Positions 32,301-43,045 of a DNA stretch of 64,000 bases are shown one piece after another. Each line of letters begins with the position of its first letter. The stretch's first letter is position 1. This DNA comes from Mesostigma viride. Lineage: Eukaryota; Streptophyta; Mesostigmatophyceae; Mesostigmatales; Mesostigmataceae. The position numbers were made by a program, and so were the translations under genes. The notes beneath the pieces were generated by a model, which was given only the letters and a program-made list of their open reading frames with translations, was not told the DNA's origin and searched no databases. Location of the stretch: contig RPFO01000175.1 of assembly GCA_009746045.1 (NCBI GenBank), positions 5,291,414 through 5,355,413 on the forward strand, given 5' to 3'.

Positions 32301-34817
32301 GCTCCCTCCCTCTCTCTTGTGTGTGTGTGGTTTGTGCGGTGGTACCAAAATACCCATCACCTTCAACAACGCAACACGACATGGTCACGATGATGGGCAC
32401 GTGGGTCACTATGGGACACAGCGAGACGGACCCCGAGTGGCACCTTGACATCCAGGATGATGTCGAGGAGGAGTGCTCCAAGTACGGCAAGATCCTCGGC
32501 TGCCACGTGGACAAGGATTCGCAGGTGGGTGTCCAGTCACTGCATACGGATTGTATTTTCTAGACTTTGTTGTTTCTTTGCTACCCACTAGCAAATTTCT
32601 GGCAAATGCCTCCTGGTGCCCCCCCTCCCCATTCCTTCTGCTCCCCCCCCCCCCACTGCCTACCTGGCCGGAGCTCGTCCCTGCACTGCTCATTCTCCCT
32701 GCAGCTGTGTCCACCCTGACTCCCTCCCTGAGTATCCTGGTCTATCAGATCCTCAAGAGAGCGAAGGTCTATAAATGTCTCCGTGGATTCACATTCCTTA
32801 TTTTTGATGTCTTTTTTCGAGGCGGACACTGTGCAATGCTGGTGAAGTCTGGCTTGTTAGGACCTCCAATAACCAAGTGCGTGCCACCTGCCTTTTGAAG
32901 CGCTTCCAAACATCCCCCCTGGGTCTGCTGTGTTCCACGAGCTGCTCCTAGCAATGCACTATCTGTGCAAAGTGCGCGACATGGCTACGCCCTCCCATCG
33001 GTCTTAACCATTGTGGCGATAAAAAAGAGATGGACTCAGCAGAGTAACTATGTGTAGGGTTTGATCCAGTGACCTCGGGGGATCCACCATGACGCTTCTC
33101 GTGTGTTGCCCCCTTGTGCTGCGCGCTCGTTGTGCAGAGGGTTGCCCCAGGGACACTTTGGATGTTGGCCGGCGGCCCTTGAGGCGGGAGGGTCAGGGTT
33201 AATGGCAGGGCTGTCCCCCAGACCAGACCAGCAGCCGCCCGATGATGTTCAGTCCCTAGTCTGCCCCGTTGTCTTTTTTCTTCCTTTTTCTCTTTAAGCT
33301 GCTGCCCGTATTCCCTCCCTGCAGGTTTGTGTGCACACGTGTGGAGGGGGGTTCACAGGCTTCATCCCTCCCTCGCGTGAGGGTGGCGTAAGTTGAACGC
33401 AGGGAATGGAGTCATCATTGTCCCGTTGAGGCGAATGCGTTTTTGTTGGTTGTTTGGGCATCGCTTCTCATGGCATTTTACTATCGCCTGGCTGTACATG
33501 GCTTTCCCCTAACACTTTTGTTTTTTTTGTTTTCAAATTTTTCTCGCGCCCCCCCCCCCCCCCCCCCCCGCCCTTCTCCGTCTGTTTTGCGTTCATTTTC
33601 CTCCCCCCCCCTCCCCCCTGTCCTTGCTCGTTTTGTGCCCTGCACCCCTTTTTTTCTTTCCGTCTGGTTCCTGCGATTGGACCTTTTTTGCCACCCACCC
33701 ATCTGCGTACCGCCTGCAGGGTTTTGTGTACCTGCGTTTCGAGCGTGTCGAGGATGCGGTAAAGGGCAAGGAAGCCATGCACTCGCGCTGGTTTGCGGGT
33801 CGCACGCTCACGGTGGACTACCTGGTAAGCCTAAAGATTCTTCTATTTATCCAAGCCTAATGATTCTTCTATTTATCCATCTCTACCCCACCCCACCCCC
33901 CATCCCCGCATTTTCAAAGTGGTCCCTTTCTGATCGTGGGCAGCCATGTAATTGGGACTCTCCTGCATTGCTATCGTGCCAAAATGTCCTGTGTTTGCTT
34001 TGTGCTCTGGTTGTGTGCATTGTTCGCCTGTTACAGAGGGCAGTCTGGCGTGTCTAACGTTTGTTGCTTGAAAGGATGCCCAGTATGCCCCATCATGTCT
34101 GGGCAATAGAGCACGTTTGGTCCGTATTGTTTGTGTTCTTTGTTAATTTTTTTTATTGTTTGTGGACTTTGGAGCTTGTGGGTGGTTGGCCTCTTGCTAA
34201 TCGGGGATGTGGTCCCTAAAACTAGGTAGGTACTAGGTAGCGTAGTGGCCCTGATTAGTGTGTGCTTAACCATGGTACGAAGACTTCCATGATTTTTTGT
34301 TACGCGTACGGCTAACTTTTGGGAAGTATTTTGCAGTGCGCAGGTATATCGTCAGGGTATATTCGCGAGGTGATGCTCCAGGTTGGCCCTCTGGTAGGCC
34401 CTCATGTGTATATCTTCACATCTGAAGGTCTTATCTTGGGATGTAAGAGGCCGGAAGGAGGGTTTCTTCGGCCTGTAGGAATGTGAATCGTACATAATTT
34501 TGCGTACTGATCTAACAGCCACAACGGTATATAAGCTCTGAGCTGTACTGTCACTGTGATGTGGGCTACGATGGGACGGGCTGTCAAGACTGGCTCAGAA
34601 CACTGTCACTGATAGACCCAAGGTAGCTGCCCAAGGCAGCCTTCTGCTGCTGCGGGGTTGTCCTTGCGCTGGGTGGATCGTGAATTGGGAAGGAAGTGCC
34701 TGCATGCTGCTGACAGTTATGGCCCTATCTCTTTCTCCATTCGTTCTTTCCCGTGATGGGTGGCCACGGTTTTTGCAGGTGGAATCATCGTTCCTGGCCC
34801 GCTTCCCATCGTCCTGA
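24432..34817 (+). CDS. RBM39: RBM39/CAPER-family RS-domain splicing factor
   Basis: Likely a nuclear factor that works with U2AF at 3' splice site recognition. Exons: 24432-24479, 24620-24765, 24888-25277, 26213-26278, 27243-27319, 28164-28282, 28727-28767, 29375-29509, 30651-31484, 32422-32524, 33720-33824, 34779-34817 (TGA). They sum to 2103 nt, exactly 700 codons plus stop, all GT-AG. Domains: acidic N-terminus; Arg/Asp/Ser-rich RS-like region about residues 65-242; RRM1 about 255-335 (VYAYNL, SKGLAYIEF); a 10-Ala run at 348-357; RRM2 about 368-442 (LTIDNL, GKGYVQYS); a Pro/Gly/Ala/Leu-rich linker; C-terminal U2AF-homology motif about 606-700 (CIVLRNMFDP, DVEEECSKYG, RWFAG), whose R-x-F loop is the known ligand site. 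The start is the first ATG, MGDFDEYSYLEE. The last exon (VESSFLARFPSS) is the least certain. The linker is longer than in animal RBM39. Confidence 0.92.
25309..25508. repeat. (CCCT)n microsatellite in RBM39 intron 3
   Basis: About 200 bases of CCCT with a few CCT and CCCCT slips near 25398-25460. It begins about 30 bases after the donor at 25278. The long open frames here on either strand are the RS-domain exon read through into the repeat, or antisense shadows. Confidence 0.96.
26300..26396. repeat. Compound CA / C-tract / (TC)n / (GT)-(CA) microsatellite in RBM39 intron 4
   Basis: Starting about 20 bases after the donor at 26279 there is ACACACAC, an 18-base C-tract, about 15 TC units, then TGTGTGTCACACACACAC. 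The low-complexity block is entirely intronic. Confidence 0.95.
27610..28163 (+). repeat. Array of acceptor-like echoes before RBM39 exon 6
   Basis: The true acceptor (AG 28162-28163) reads GCCTCAG|AGCGCGAGCTGGAAG. Similar pyrimidine-AG|AGNG..CTGGCT strings occur with AG ending at 27628, 27735, 27818, 27919, 28020 and 28094, for example CACAG|AGTGCAAGCTGGCT and CTCAG|AGCGCGATCTGGCT. Spacing is 69-107 bp. They look like a decayed tandem array whose unit spans the intron/exon boundary. Confidence 0.85.
28358..28580 (+). repeat. Donor-side echoes of RBM39 exon 6
   Basis: After the true exon end (GAGTACTTCTCACAGGCGGG...GTGGCCGAC|GTGAGT at 28282) a clear copy lies at 28358-28412 (GAGTACTTCTCGCAGGCGGG, then AAAGGTGGCCGACTC.AGTAAG). 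A shorter one (AACCGTGGCCGACTTGTGTG) is at 28463-28484, and a faint one (GAGGGCGACCTGTTTTCAGC) at about 28549. Confidence 0.85.
29781..30441. mobile_element. 661-bp TIR element (MITE-like) in RBM39 intron 8
   Basis: It starts CAAGGGGGGTACTCAAAAAC and ends GTTTTGAGTACCCCCCTTG, a terminal inverted repeat of about 19 bp, flanked by a 7-bp direct repeat AACTATG (29774-29780 and 30442-30448). Inside, GGTAGGTAGGGT strings occur near both ends. The open frames (for example 29940-30272) match nothing I know. A 7-bp target duplication does not identify a superfamily. It is intronic, so the host gene can splice it out. Confidence 0.85.
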
Positions 34818-37540
34818 GGGGGGCGCATGTCCAGCGGTCATGGTTCATGTCCGAGATGGGATGATGTCAGAGACGGCACCGCCGCTGATTCCCTTCGCTG
34901 TTCTTTTTCATGCAGGCGGGCGCTCCAACGGTTGCAAGCGGCTCCCATTCCTTGCCAGTGGTTTGTAACCTGATTTGCCACCCTGCAACAGGACAATCTT
35001 GGCGCTTCTGAGGGGAGAAGGCGTCATCCAGGCCATTTCGCTGGCGTTACAAAACAGACTGCTACCTCAAAGACTGCACGGAAGATTGGAGCTGAGACTC
35101 CAATGAAGGCTGACTACGTCGCTGCAGGCCTTTGCGCGCCTCGTCTTACGACATCTAACTTATTTATGCTAGAATCCTAGTTCTTAGTCTAGAGTCTCCA
35201 TTCGACTGAGTGTAGCCTGGCGTTACCTTTCTTTTGATGCTGGCATCTGCAGCTTTCATGGTGCCACATGTCGCCTGCCTCTGGCTCTGACGCTGAGTGG
35301 GAACACTGGCGGCCTGCGTGTGCCTTGCCAGGTGTACCCCATCTGGTGGGACGGGAAAGCGAAGAGGCGGGCCTTTGGCTCCTACTTTCTTGCTGTTGCT
35401 TCAGTTAGCCCATGCTACCCAGCCTTCGAGGTAAATTATCTGGTTCACGTAGTCATTAGCTCTGGTAGTCTCTCACATGGCTGGCTAGGCTTGTTGCAGT
35501 ATCGCCTTTGAACGTTCACAACAAACTCTTCCCATTTGTGCGGATGCAGCCAATACGTGGGAAGGTTTCATCACGCATTTATGGTTTCAATAAGAGGAAT
35601 GCTTTAATAATAAACAGGGTATGTTATCGAAAGACGTGGCTTTGTTCTATTGAGGGCTTGAGCTTTGTCGAAGCCCCTTTTTTTTGCTTGAGCAAGCCCC
35701 AGGCTGGACACCCTGGGGCAGGATGCTGTGTGTGTGGAAGGGAGCCTGGGTCCTAATTGGGGCCGTTTCGGCCTAGCCGCAAGCAGCCATGCTGCTTGCG
35801 TGGGGCGCCATTTTGCGCATTCATTTCCTATTGAAGGCATGTCCTTCATTAAAGGTCGTCTTCTCCCAAGAATGGGACATGGCCCTGGGCTGCGTGGGAC
35901 ACACCGCTAGGGCTGGGCGCGTGGCATTCACGTGTTGCCAACTTGAATCTGCCCGCCCCTGCGCCACGTCTCAGGACAACCAATGCCTGTGTGCCACCTG
36001 GCCATGCCTCGTCCTGGGCGGGGACCCGAAGAAGTGCTTGGCGACAAGTGGCTGACTGGGCCGGGCATCATGGTAGGCCTTGGAGGATGACCTGCGTGCG
36101 CTGAGCCAACGGAGGGAGAAGTGCTCTGTCGAGCAGGCATGAGATAGGCTGTAAAATGCTTTTCGGGGTTTAGGGCTCCATAGTGGGTTTGGAGGTTGAT
36201 GGTTGTATCATGGTTTGGTGTTATTTTCTGCATGCGTGTTCGTGTTCGGGGCAGAGTAAATAAAGTTTGTTAAGGAATGTTGTTGAGGACGTGTATTTTT
36301 ATCTGGGATTGGAGCCTTGGATGGTGTGTTGTGCGCGCACTGCTTTTGGTAATGGCGTGTGTTGGTTATGTGCCATCAAGGTTGGGGGGGGGGGCCGGAT
36401 TGGAAGCTATTTTTATGTCTGCAACGGGCTATCGTGCTGAAACCGGGGAGACTGCTTTGATTGGCCGCATGTTTTGGGGTTGTTGCATCAAGGGTTCGCT
36501 TGTGAGAAATTTTGTTTGGGGAAGCAGCGACTTACCTTGTTGGTTTTTTTAGTACATGTTGTGTGGTCTGGTATGTCCTGTGTGGTTCAGGTTGTGCAAC
36601 GTGTGGCTCAGGTTGTGTTAATTGGCCCAGCTCGTTCGAATCACTAGTTATTGGGCACAGCGTCAAGGACTCAACGTGCATTCTACTGTTGAGCATGGAT
36701 GCCACAGCTTCTTTTTGTAGGTGCTCTTGGGCTTGGTCTCTGAGCTCTGTGGACATTTATTTTATGCAAAGGTGCCATGGATTGGCTCACGCTCACGCCA
36801 GTTTGCCTGCTTTGATATATGGTGGTCAAGTTGGGCTCATATATTATGAGCATGCGGCATAGGTACGGCAACCTTTTGATACATGAAGCAAGGCTGTACT
36901 CTGAAGGAATGGTGCGGTGAGGGATGGTTTGGGTTGTCTGTGGAGGCATGTTGCCTGATCTTGTGTTGCCCCGCTGTGCTTTACACAATACATTGCCGCA
37001 GGCCCGCTGCGAAGCAGGGAATGGTGCTGGTCTGCCCCCATGACTGTGCCAAGTCAGGTCTTTCCAGTGACAGCAACATGAATCAGAGGTCACACTAGCT
37101 GCTGTGTGTGGATGCAGTGTGTTGTATGTGATTGCTTGCGGTTGTGGACATTCTTTCCAGTATCTTGGTGTCGTTTCTTGTGGTTTAGTTACACCTGCAC
37201 TACATGTCCCGCAGGGAATCTGTTAGGTCATCGTTTTGCTTCACGTTCTTCTCGCACATCATCCCTTGGCTTGGTGGAGGACACGCTGTTGTGTTTCCCA
37301 AGGTAGTGGCCACCGCTTTAATGTTTTCCTTTGTTACCTGCCGGTGTCTGTATGGACATGGTTTGCGCTTGCCCACTTGTTACCGCTTGAATGGTGTGCC
37401 AGCAACTGTCATCTTCTATCATCGTGGCGTTGCCTAGATTTTGTATGCATAGTTGTCTCACTTAAGATAGCTTGTCTCATCATGTTACAATGTCATTGCT
37501 ACTTACTGTTGAAAGGTAATTGTCATGCACAGCATTTGCT
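34818..37540. other. Downstream flank of RBM39, no confirmed gene
   Basis: This stretch follows the RBM39 stop. It contains TGTAA at about 34967, the polyadenylation signal commonly used by green algae, and AATAAA at about 36259. One exon-like segment (35332-35430) is listed separately. I see no LINE-family sequence here, unlike the regions on either side. Other open frames are short and unsupported. Confidence 0.4.
35332..35430 (+). CDS. Weak candidate exon of an unknown gene
   Basis: A 99-nt segment lies between a good acceptor (TGCCTTGCCAG, ending at 35331) and a good donor (GAG|GTAAAT). It reads VYPIWWDGKAKRRAFGSYF and ends CYPAFE without a stop. It is GC-rich like the neighbouring true exons. 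I do not recognise a family and could not find partner exons with confidence, so this may be chance. Confidence 0.22.
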
Positions 37541-37549
37541 CACATGACA

Positions 37550-37775
37550 TTAAATTAAATTTAAATTAAATTAGAACATATCTCCGCGGGGAGCATATGT
37601 AACACATGTTGATTTCTGGCCTGTGCTGGTTGTCTCCTTGATATGTAACACATATCCCTAAGAAGGGGAATATGGCTTTTAATACATTATAGGCTACAAC
37701 CTGCAGGTGGGGGGCGTAAATAGCCACCTACTCTGGGTGCACAAGGTGCACCTGCACCACCATGATGTATCATAC
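37550..37775 (-). repeat. LINE 3'-end scrap with hairpin and (AAATT)n tail
   Basis: An AT-rich tail (37550-37575) is followed by CATATCTCCGCGGGGAGCATATG, a perfect stem-loop like those ending the LINE copies. Then come a fragment of the dispersed repeat (37611-37645) and the segment CTACAACCTGCAGGTGG...GTGCACAAGGTGCACCTGCA, which recurs at 40086-40155 and, inverted, at 16500-16590. Confidence 0.65.
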
Positions 37776-37926
37776 CACGAGCCACGAGGTAGCCATGACT
37801 GACGACGGAGTTCATGACTTTCACGTTTGAGCACCGAATTCGGCTGCACATGAATATTAATCACAATCGCTTCGTCTTTCTAAGACGCACACGCTGATAT
37901 AATTTTCCGAAGCTATTACGCAATAT

Positions 37927-39190
37927 ATGACGAGCAAACGCTCCTCTACGCATCGCAGCCTGGCGGCTGCGCTAAGCCCTGAAAATACGTCTGCAGCTCC
38001 GGCTGCAGCTTCGCCCTCAGGTCCGGAAGGCGGCGGTGACACTAGTCGCGCACTGGTGGTCGCCCAGGTCCCTCCCGGGCTGGCCTCGCCCTCTGCATCG
38101 CCTGAGCCCAAGCGCAGTCGCCCAGGCGAACCTAGCTGGCCTGAGCGCGACTTTGACGTCGACAGGTTATTTTCCACCTTGGACGTTTCCAGACCCGGCT
38201 ATTTCGACATGCCATCCTTCCAGATGACGAGCACATTCAGACCTGGCTGGACTGTCTGGGCCTGGAGGCACGGGCGGTGGGGTTGGAGATTAGTGTCAAA
38301 ACTGAGGCGATGGTGATTGGGGCCTCCAGTACACCACCGCTGCCGCGCCTGCTCGACGGGACGGAGGTCCCGTTCCGCGACCGCTTCAAGCTGTTGGGGA
38401 GCTGGCTTCCTGACACTGCCGACGATGTGGACACCCGCATCGGCCTGGCCTGGGCCAAGCTCCGTTCGCTCAAACCCTACTGGCGCTCGAAGGGCCTGGG
38501 CGAGCACCGCAAGCGCATGCTCTTCAAGTTCCTCGTCCTCACGGTGCTCACGTATGGCGCCGAAGCGTGGACCATCCCACCCAAACTGGCAGCTAGGCTA
38601 GACGGCACGGTTTACAGGATGCTCCGACAGGTCCTTAACGTAGGGTTTTCCGAGTTTCCATCATCAGATCGAATCTTTGTACCATGGCATGCCTCGTATT
38701 TCGGACGAGATTAGGCAGCGTAGGATAGCATTTGTAGGACATCTTGCTCGCACCAGCCAGGTCGACACCGCCCTTGGCCTGGCCGGCCCCCAGCGGCTTG
38801 GCCAGCCAGGGCGACACATTCTGACCTGGCCTGGCCCCGAGGACATCCCAAATAGGGTAGGGAAACATGTCACGAACTACATCCAGATGTTGCTGGACGA
38901 CCTAGTGGTCCCAGCCCAGTTTGAGCACCGCATCCACTCTCTCTCCCGTCTTTGGACTGCCATGCAGGACAAGACGCGGTGGAGGAAGATTGTCAAGGCG
39001 CACACGCCCGACCCTGTGGGCAAGCCCCCTCCCCCCAAGCGGAGGACGCGTTTTGATGAGTAGTGTAGTTAGGATTTTCTAGATAGCTTAGAGTTAGGAT
39101 AGTTCGTTCACGCAGCTCCCTCCACCCCATCCATCATGGAATATGTGCTACATGATCTCCCCACGGAGGCATGTTATAATTTAATTTAAT
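37927..39190 (+). mobile_element. LINE alpha copy with large internal deletion
   Basis: It opens with the ORF1 N-terminus (ATG 37927, MTSKRSSTHRSLAAALSPEN...), then at about 38220 jumps in another frame into the end of the ORF2 reverse transcriptase and its C-terminus. That part contains SVKTEAMVIGAS, FRDRFKLLGSWLPD, a GHLART..VDT segment and AQFEHRIHSLSR, ending at TAG 39061-39063. The EN domain and most of the RT are gone. The 3' UTR ends in the hairpin CATGATCTCCCCACGGAGGC with an (AATTT)n tail at 39177-39195. Confidence 0.85.
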
Positions 39191-39206
39191 TTTTTAATCC
39201 ATCCAG

Positions 39207-39645
39207 ATGAGAGCGCAGCCACAATATGTCACGTCAAGCACTTCGACCAGCCGGCAGATGAGACCTCGACGAGTCTTCTCACGGCAATTAAGCGCGACAT
39301 TCTTGCCCCCATGCACATCACTGGTGAGCTGCGGATGTCGGCTGCCCGCCTTCCCCGCGCGCGGGGTAAGGCTGGCCCGGCTCCCCTGCTCCTCACCTTT
39401 GAGTGCATGGCGGGCAAGCAGTTGTTTCTTAACAACCGCAAGAAGATCTCGAGCTAGACTCGCTACGCGCTGGACGACGACCTGACCTGGCCCAGCAACA
39501 ACGGCGACGGGAGCTATGGCCGACCTACCTCCAGCCCCGGCACAGCGCGGGGGGGAAACCGGTATACTGGCGGGGGGACGTCATCCACGTCGACCACAAG
39601 CCCTGGCAGGCACCCCCTGCCACCCCAGTCTAGGGAATATAGCAG
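39207..39645 (+). pseudogene. LINE ORF1 C-terminal relic
   Basis: Coding similarity to ORF1: VKHFDQPADETSTSLLTAIK, ELRMSAARLPRARGKAGPAP and, after a frameshift, the DDLT..QQQRR segment. It is directly downstream of the alpha copy but is not part of it. Several frames are needed to read it, so it is dead. Confidence 0.75.
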
Positions 39646-39664
39646 TAGTGTAGATTAGTAAGTA

Positions 39665-39880
39665 ATTAATTAATGAGATCGACTCGTGCTCCCGTTGGGG
39701 AGTCACGGAGCATTAACCCCGATGGGTGGATGGATGGGTGCAAACATTCCTACCGGTCTAATCTATCTACATTGGCGACCTACTACATCTATCGAACAGC
39801 ATTCTAACTATCTAGGCAGCCGCACGCTGCCCTAGGGGGAGCTATCTAGCGTGCCTCCCGCGGGATTGCGTAGATTAGTA
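39665..39880 (-). repeat. LINE gamma 3' end, reverse orientation
   Basis: Starting from an AATT tail (39661-39676) there is GACTCGTGCTCCCGTTGGGG..CACGGAGCATTAACCCCGATGG, then GGATGGATGGGTGCAAACAT and the TCTATCTA region. This is the reverse complement of the gamma 3' UTR at 17020-17148 plus 18869-18915. It is an uninterrupted version of the site into which the 17149 element inserted. Confidence 0.85.
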
Positions 39881-39889
39881 AGGCTTAGG

Positions 39890-40440
39890 CTACCACGTGG
39901 CCCACACGCATGTGCGCCCATAATGGCCCCCATGGATGATGCATGGTTAAGAATTTAGCCACGCCCCAGGTGCCTATAATGGGACCCCCATTAATTAATT
40001 AATTAAAATCATAGCTCCGTTGGGAGCATATGTAACACATAGCCCTGAGAAAGGGGCATCTATGGGTTTGTAATACAATCAGGGCTACAACCTGCAGGTG
40101 GAGGATGTACAACTGTCACCTCAGCTCTGGGTGCACAAGGTGCACCTGCACCGCCATGATGGTTCATGCCTCCTTAACAAGCACAGGCACCCAGGGGGGG
40201 CTTGAGGAGAGGGCCTAGAAGGCCTGCATGACATATGGGGTGGGGGGTATGTGGCTAGGCTATAGCTGGTGTACACATGGCATCTCAGCAGAGAGTAACT
40301 CCCTGCATAGGCATCGCATGGCTAAATCATCCATGGGAGGTCCCATTGTAGGCTGGGCGCGGCTAAATACTGAAAGCATCATCCATGGGGGCCATTATGG
40401 GCGCACATGCGCGTGGGCCACTTGCAAAGGCTAAGCCTAT
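39890..40440. repeat. Inverted repeat pair
   Basis: The segment GTGGCCCACACGCATGTGCG.CCATAATGGCCCCCATGGATGATGC at 39897-39945 reappears in reverse complement at 40378-40425. Between the arms lie a LINE-type hairpin (ATAGCTCCGTTGGGAGCATA, about 40013) with a TTAA tail and the GTGCACAAGGTGCACCTGCA segment. Confidence 0.75.
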
Positions 40441-40465
40441 CTAATCTACACTACTGGTATATTCC

Positions 40466-41104
40466 CTAGTCTGGGGTGGCAGGAGGGGCCTGCCAGGGCT
40501 TGTGGTCAACGTGGATGACCGCCCCCCTCCAGTATACCGGCTTCCCCCCTGCACGCTGCCGGAGCTGAAGGTAGGTCGGCCATAGCTCGCGTCGCCGCTG
40601 TTGCTGGGCCAAGGTCAAGTCGTCGTCCAGCGTGAAGCGAGTCTCCGAGAGCTTCTTGCGGCATTTAATTAAGGAACGCCAGCTTGTCCCCCATGGACTT
40701 AAAGGTGAGGAGCACGGGTGCCGGGCCAGCCTTCCCCCGCGCGCAGGGGACGCGGACAGCCGACATGTCCAGCTCACCAGTGAGTAACATGGGGGCAAGA
40801 ATGGCGCGCTTAACTGCCTCAAGGAGACTCGTGGAGGTCTCACCTGCCGGCTGGTCGAAGTGCTTGACGTGATGACATTGTGGCTGCGCTTGTCGAGCTC
40901 GGCCGCCTCGGGAAGGTCGAGGGCTTGTTGCTTGAGTTGTGCCGCGATGGTGGAGGTGGTGGAGGTGGTATGATGCTTAAGCAAGTCCGCCCAAGTGGAG
41001 GGAACATCGCTGGCCGGGCCAGCAGGTGCCGGCTGGGCAGCGATTTCCTGCACCGCTTGGGCGGTGAGGCCGGCGGTGTCATGCAAGCTCTCAAGGACCC
41101 CCAT
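40466..41104 (-). pseudogene. LINE ORF1 copy, frameshifted
   Basis: The minus-strand frame is open for 212 codons: an N-terminal part (MGVLESLHDTAGLTAQAVQE...STWADLLKHHTTST) with coiled-coil-like AAQLKQQALDL..AAELDKRS, and a C-terminal part with FTLDDDLTLAQQQRRRELWP, YLQLRQRAGGKPVYWRG and HVDHKPW. That is the L1 ORF1 C-terminal signature. The middle (ITSSTSTSRQVRPPRV...) is out of frame relative to the copy at 39207-39645, so two compensating frameshifts keep the frame open but the protein is scrambled. Confidence 0.8.
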
Positions 41105-41217
41105 GAATGATGCATTAAGAATTTAGTTCAGCCCTGCCTATACAGAGAGTCACTCTCTGATGAGAGGCCATGCCCTAGCCTTTGCATAGCCATGATGATC
41201 TTCCCCCCATTAAGAAA

Positions 41218-41765
41218 AATAAATTAAATTATAACATGACTCCGTGGGGAGATCATGTAGCACATATTCCTTGATGGATGGGTGGAGTGGAAGGAGCCGC
41301 GTAATCGAACTTACCTAACTCTAAGCTATCTAGTAGACCTAGAAAAATCCTAGCTACACTACTCATCAAAACGCCGCCTCCTCTTGGGGGGAGGTGGCTT
41401 GCCCACAGGGGCTGGCGTGTGAGCCTTGACAATCTTCTGCCACCGCGTCTTGTTCTGCATGGCAGTCCAAAGAAGGGAGAGAGAGTGGATTAAAAAATTA
41501 AATTAAATTAAATTATAACATGCCTCCGTGGGGAGATCATGTAGTGCTCACATATTCCATGATGGATGGGGTGTAGAGAGTGGATGCGGTGTTCAAACTG
41601 GGCTGGGACCACTAGGTCGGCCAGCAACATCTGGATGTAGTTCGTGACATATGTTTCCCTACCCTTTGGGGAATATCCTTGGGGCCAGGCCACTAGGTCA
41701 GAATGTGCCGCCCTGGCTGGCCAAGCCGCTGGAGGCCTGCCAGACCAAGGGCGGTGTCGACCTGG
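41218..41765 (-). mobile_element. Two LINE alpha 3' ends, nested, reverse orientation
   Basis: One tail/hairpin (AAATTAAATTATAACATGAC...GGAGATCATG) starts at about 41218 with the ORF2 C-terminal end near 41360-41470. A second tail/hairpin starts at about 41492 and runs to 41765, through FEHRIHSL and GRPDQ-type coding on the minus strand. The second interrupts the first. It ends abruptly at 41765, where beta LINE sequence begins in the opposite direction. Confidence 0.75.
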
Positions 41766-43045
41766 CTGTGTGCTCTCCCCATATCTATTCATCATTATGG
41801 TGGACTATATTATGCGGCGTGCACAAGCCCGCTTCGCCTGGGTGGAGGGGCGCCCGCCGGGGATCGAGGTCACGGAGTACGCCAGCTACGGCGGGGTTGA
41901 CCCACCCTACCGCCTGAGCGATCTGATCTACGCTGATGACACGACACTCGTGGAAACCCCGGAGTCAGCCCAACTGTGGCTAGACAGCTTATCACTGGAA
42001 GCGCGGGCGGTGGGGCTTATGATCAGCAAGAAAACGGAGGTCATGGCCATCGGCTTCCCTGCTGGCCGATAGCCCCACCCACCCTCCTCTTGCTGGACGG
42101 CAGCCCCGTCCCCCCGGTCGCCGCCGCTTCAAGCTCCTTGGCAGCTGGCTTCCCTCCACGGCCGACGACATCAACACCCGCATTGGCCAGGCCTGGGCGG
42201 CCCTCCGCCGCCTCGACAGGTTCTGGACCTGTCGCTACCTGAGTGAGCGACGCAAGCGCATTCTGTTCAAGGCCCTTGTCCTCAGCATCCACCTTTATGG
42301 CTGCGAGGCGTGGACCCTGGACCAGGCGCTGAGCCAGAAGCTTGACGGCACCGTCACTCGAATGCTCCGTCATATCCTCGGCGTCCGCTACCAAGAACGC
42401 CGCACCCGGGCCGAGCTCTACTGCGAGCTCCCTCTTGTCACCCATGCATACCATCCGACACCGCCGCCTCCTCTTTGCCGGCCATCTTGCCCGCACAGAC
42501 CAGGTGAGTACCGATGTGGGCCCTGACGGGCCAACCAGGTAGACACCTCCTCCTATGGCAGGGTCCCCTTGTCCCATCGCAACCCACTGGCAAACTTGCG
42601 CGCGCCGGGCACCGGCGCGGCGCGACCCGGACCTATGTGACACAACTGCTTGAAGATGCAGGGCTTCTGGGACTATCCGTACTCCGCGCCCGCATGATTG
42701 ACAAGGAGAAATGGGCTGCCATCTGCGATAAGCACCTTCCCGAGGGGTATGCTCCTGTTTTCTCCCCATGGGCCCCGCGGCCCGTTGCAGTAGCCAGGGT
42801 AGAAGTCCGCAGGTGGAGGTTATTGGTCCTGAGGATAGCCGCTATACTACCGCCTCGTCTGCCATTACAGTAGAGGACAGCTCGGATGAGGATTACATCC
42901 CCATCTAGTGCTTAACGGTTGGGGGATGATGCAGACGATATTTGTTTAAACTTTTGTGTAATTATTTTTCAATGAGATTAGCATAGTACTCCGTGGCATG
43001 CCTTTGCGCATGACACGCAAGTACTTACTTACTTACTTACTTGGC
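41766..43045 (+). mobile_element. LINE beta 3' half
   Basis: Reverse transcriptase of a non-LTR retrotransposon from block B (VLSPYLFIIMVDYIMRRAQA) through the YADDTTLVE catalytic box to the C-terminal GHLART segment, followed by a 3' UTR and an (ACTT)n tail at 43018-43043. The frame is open 41766-42072, shifted by one base at about 42070 (GCTGGCCGATAGCC versus GCTGGGATAGCC in the 53286 copy) and broken again later. It is about 95% like the second beta copy. Confidence 0.88.

Noticed and set aside
35040-35080. VTKQTATSKTARK, resembling a histone H3 tail
   Set aside because: Only TKQTA matches; the rest does not follow H3, no further histone sequence is present, and it lies in the RBM39 3' flank.
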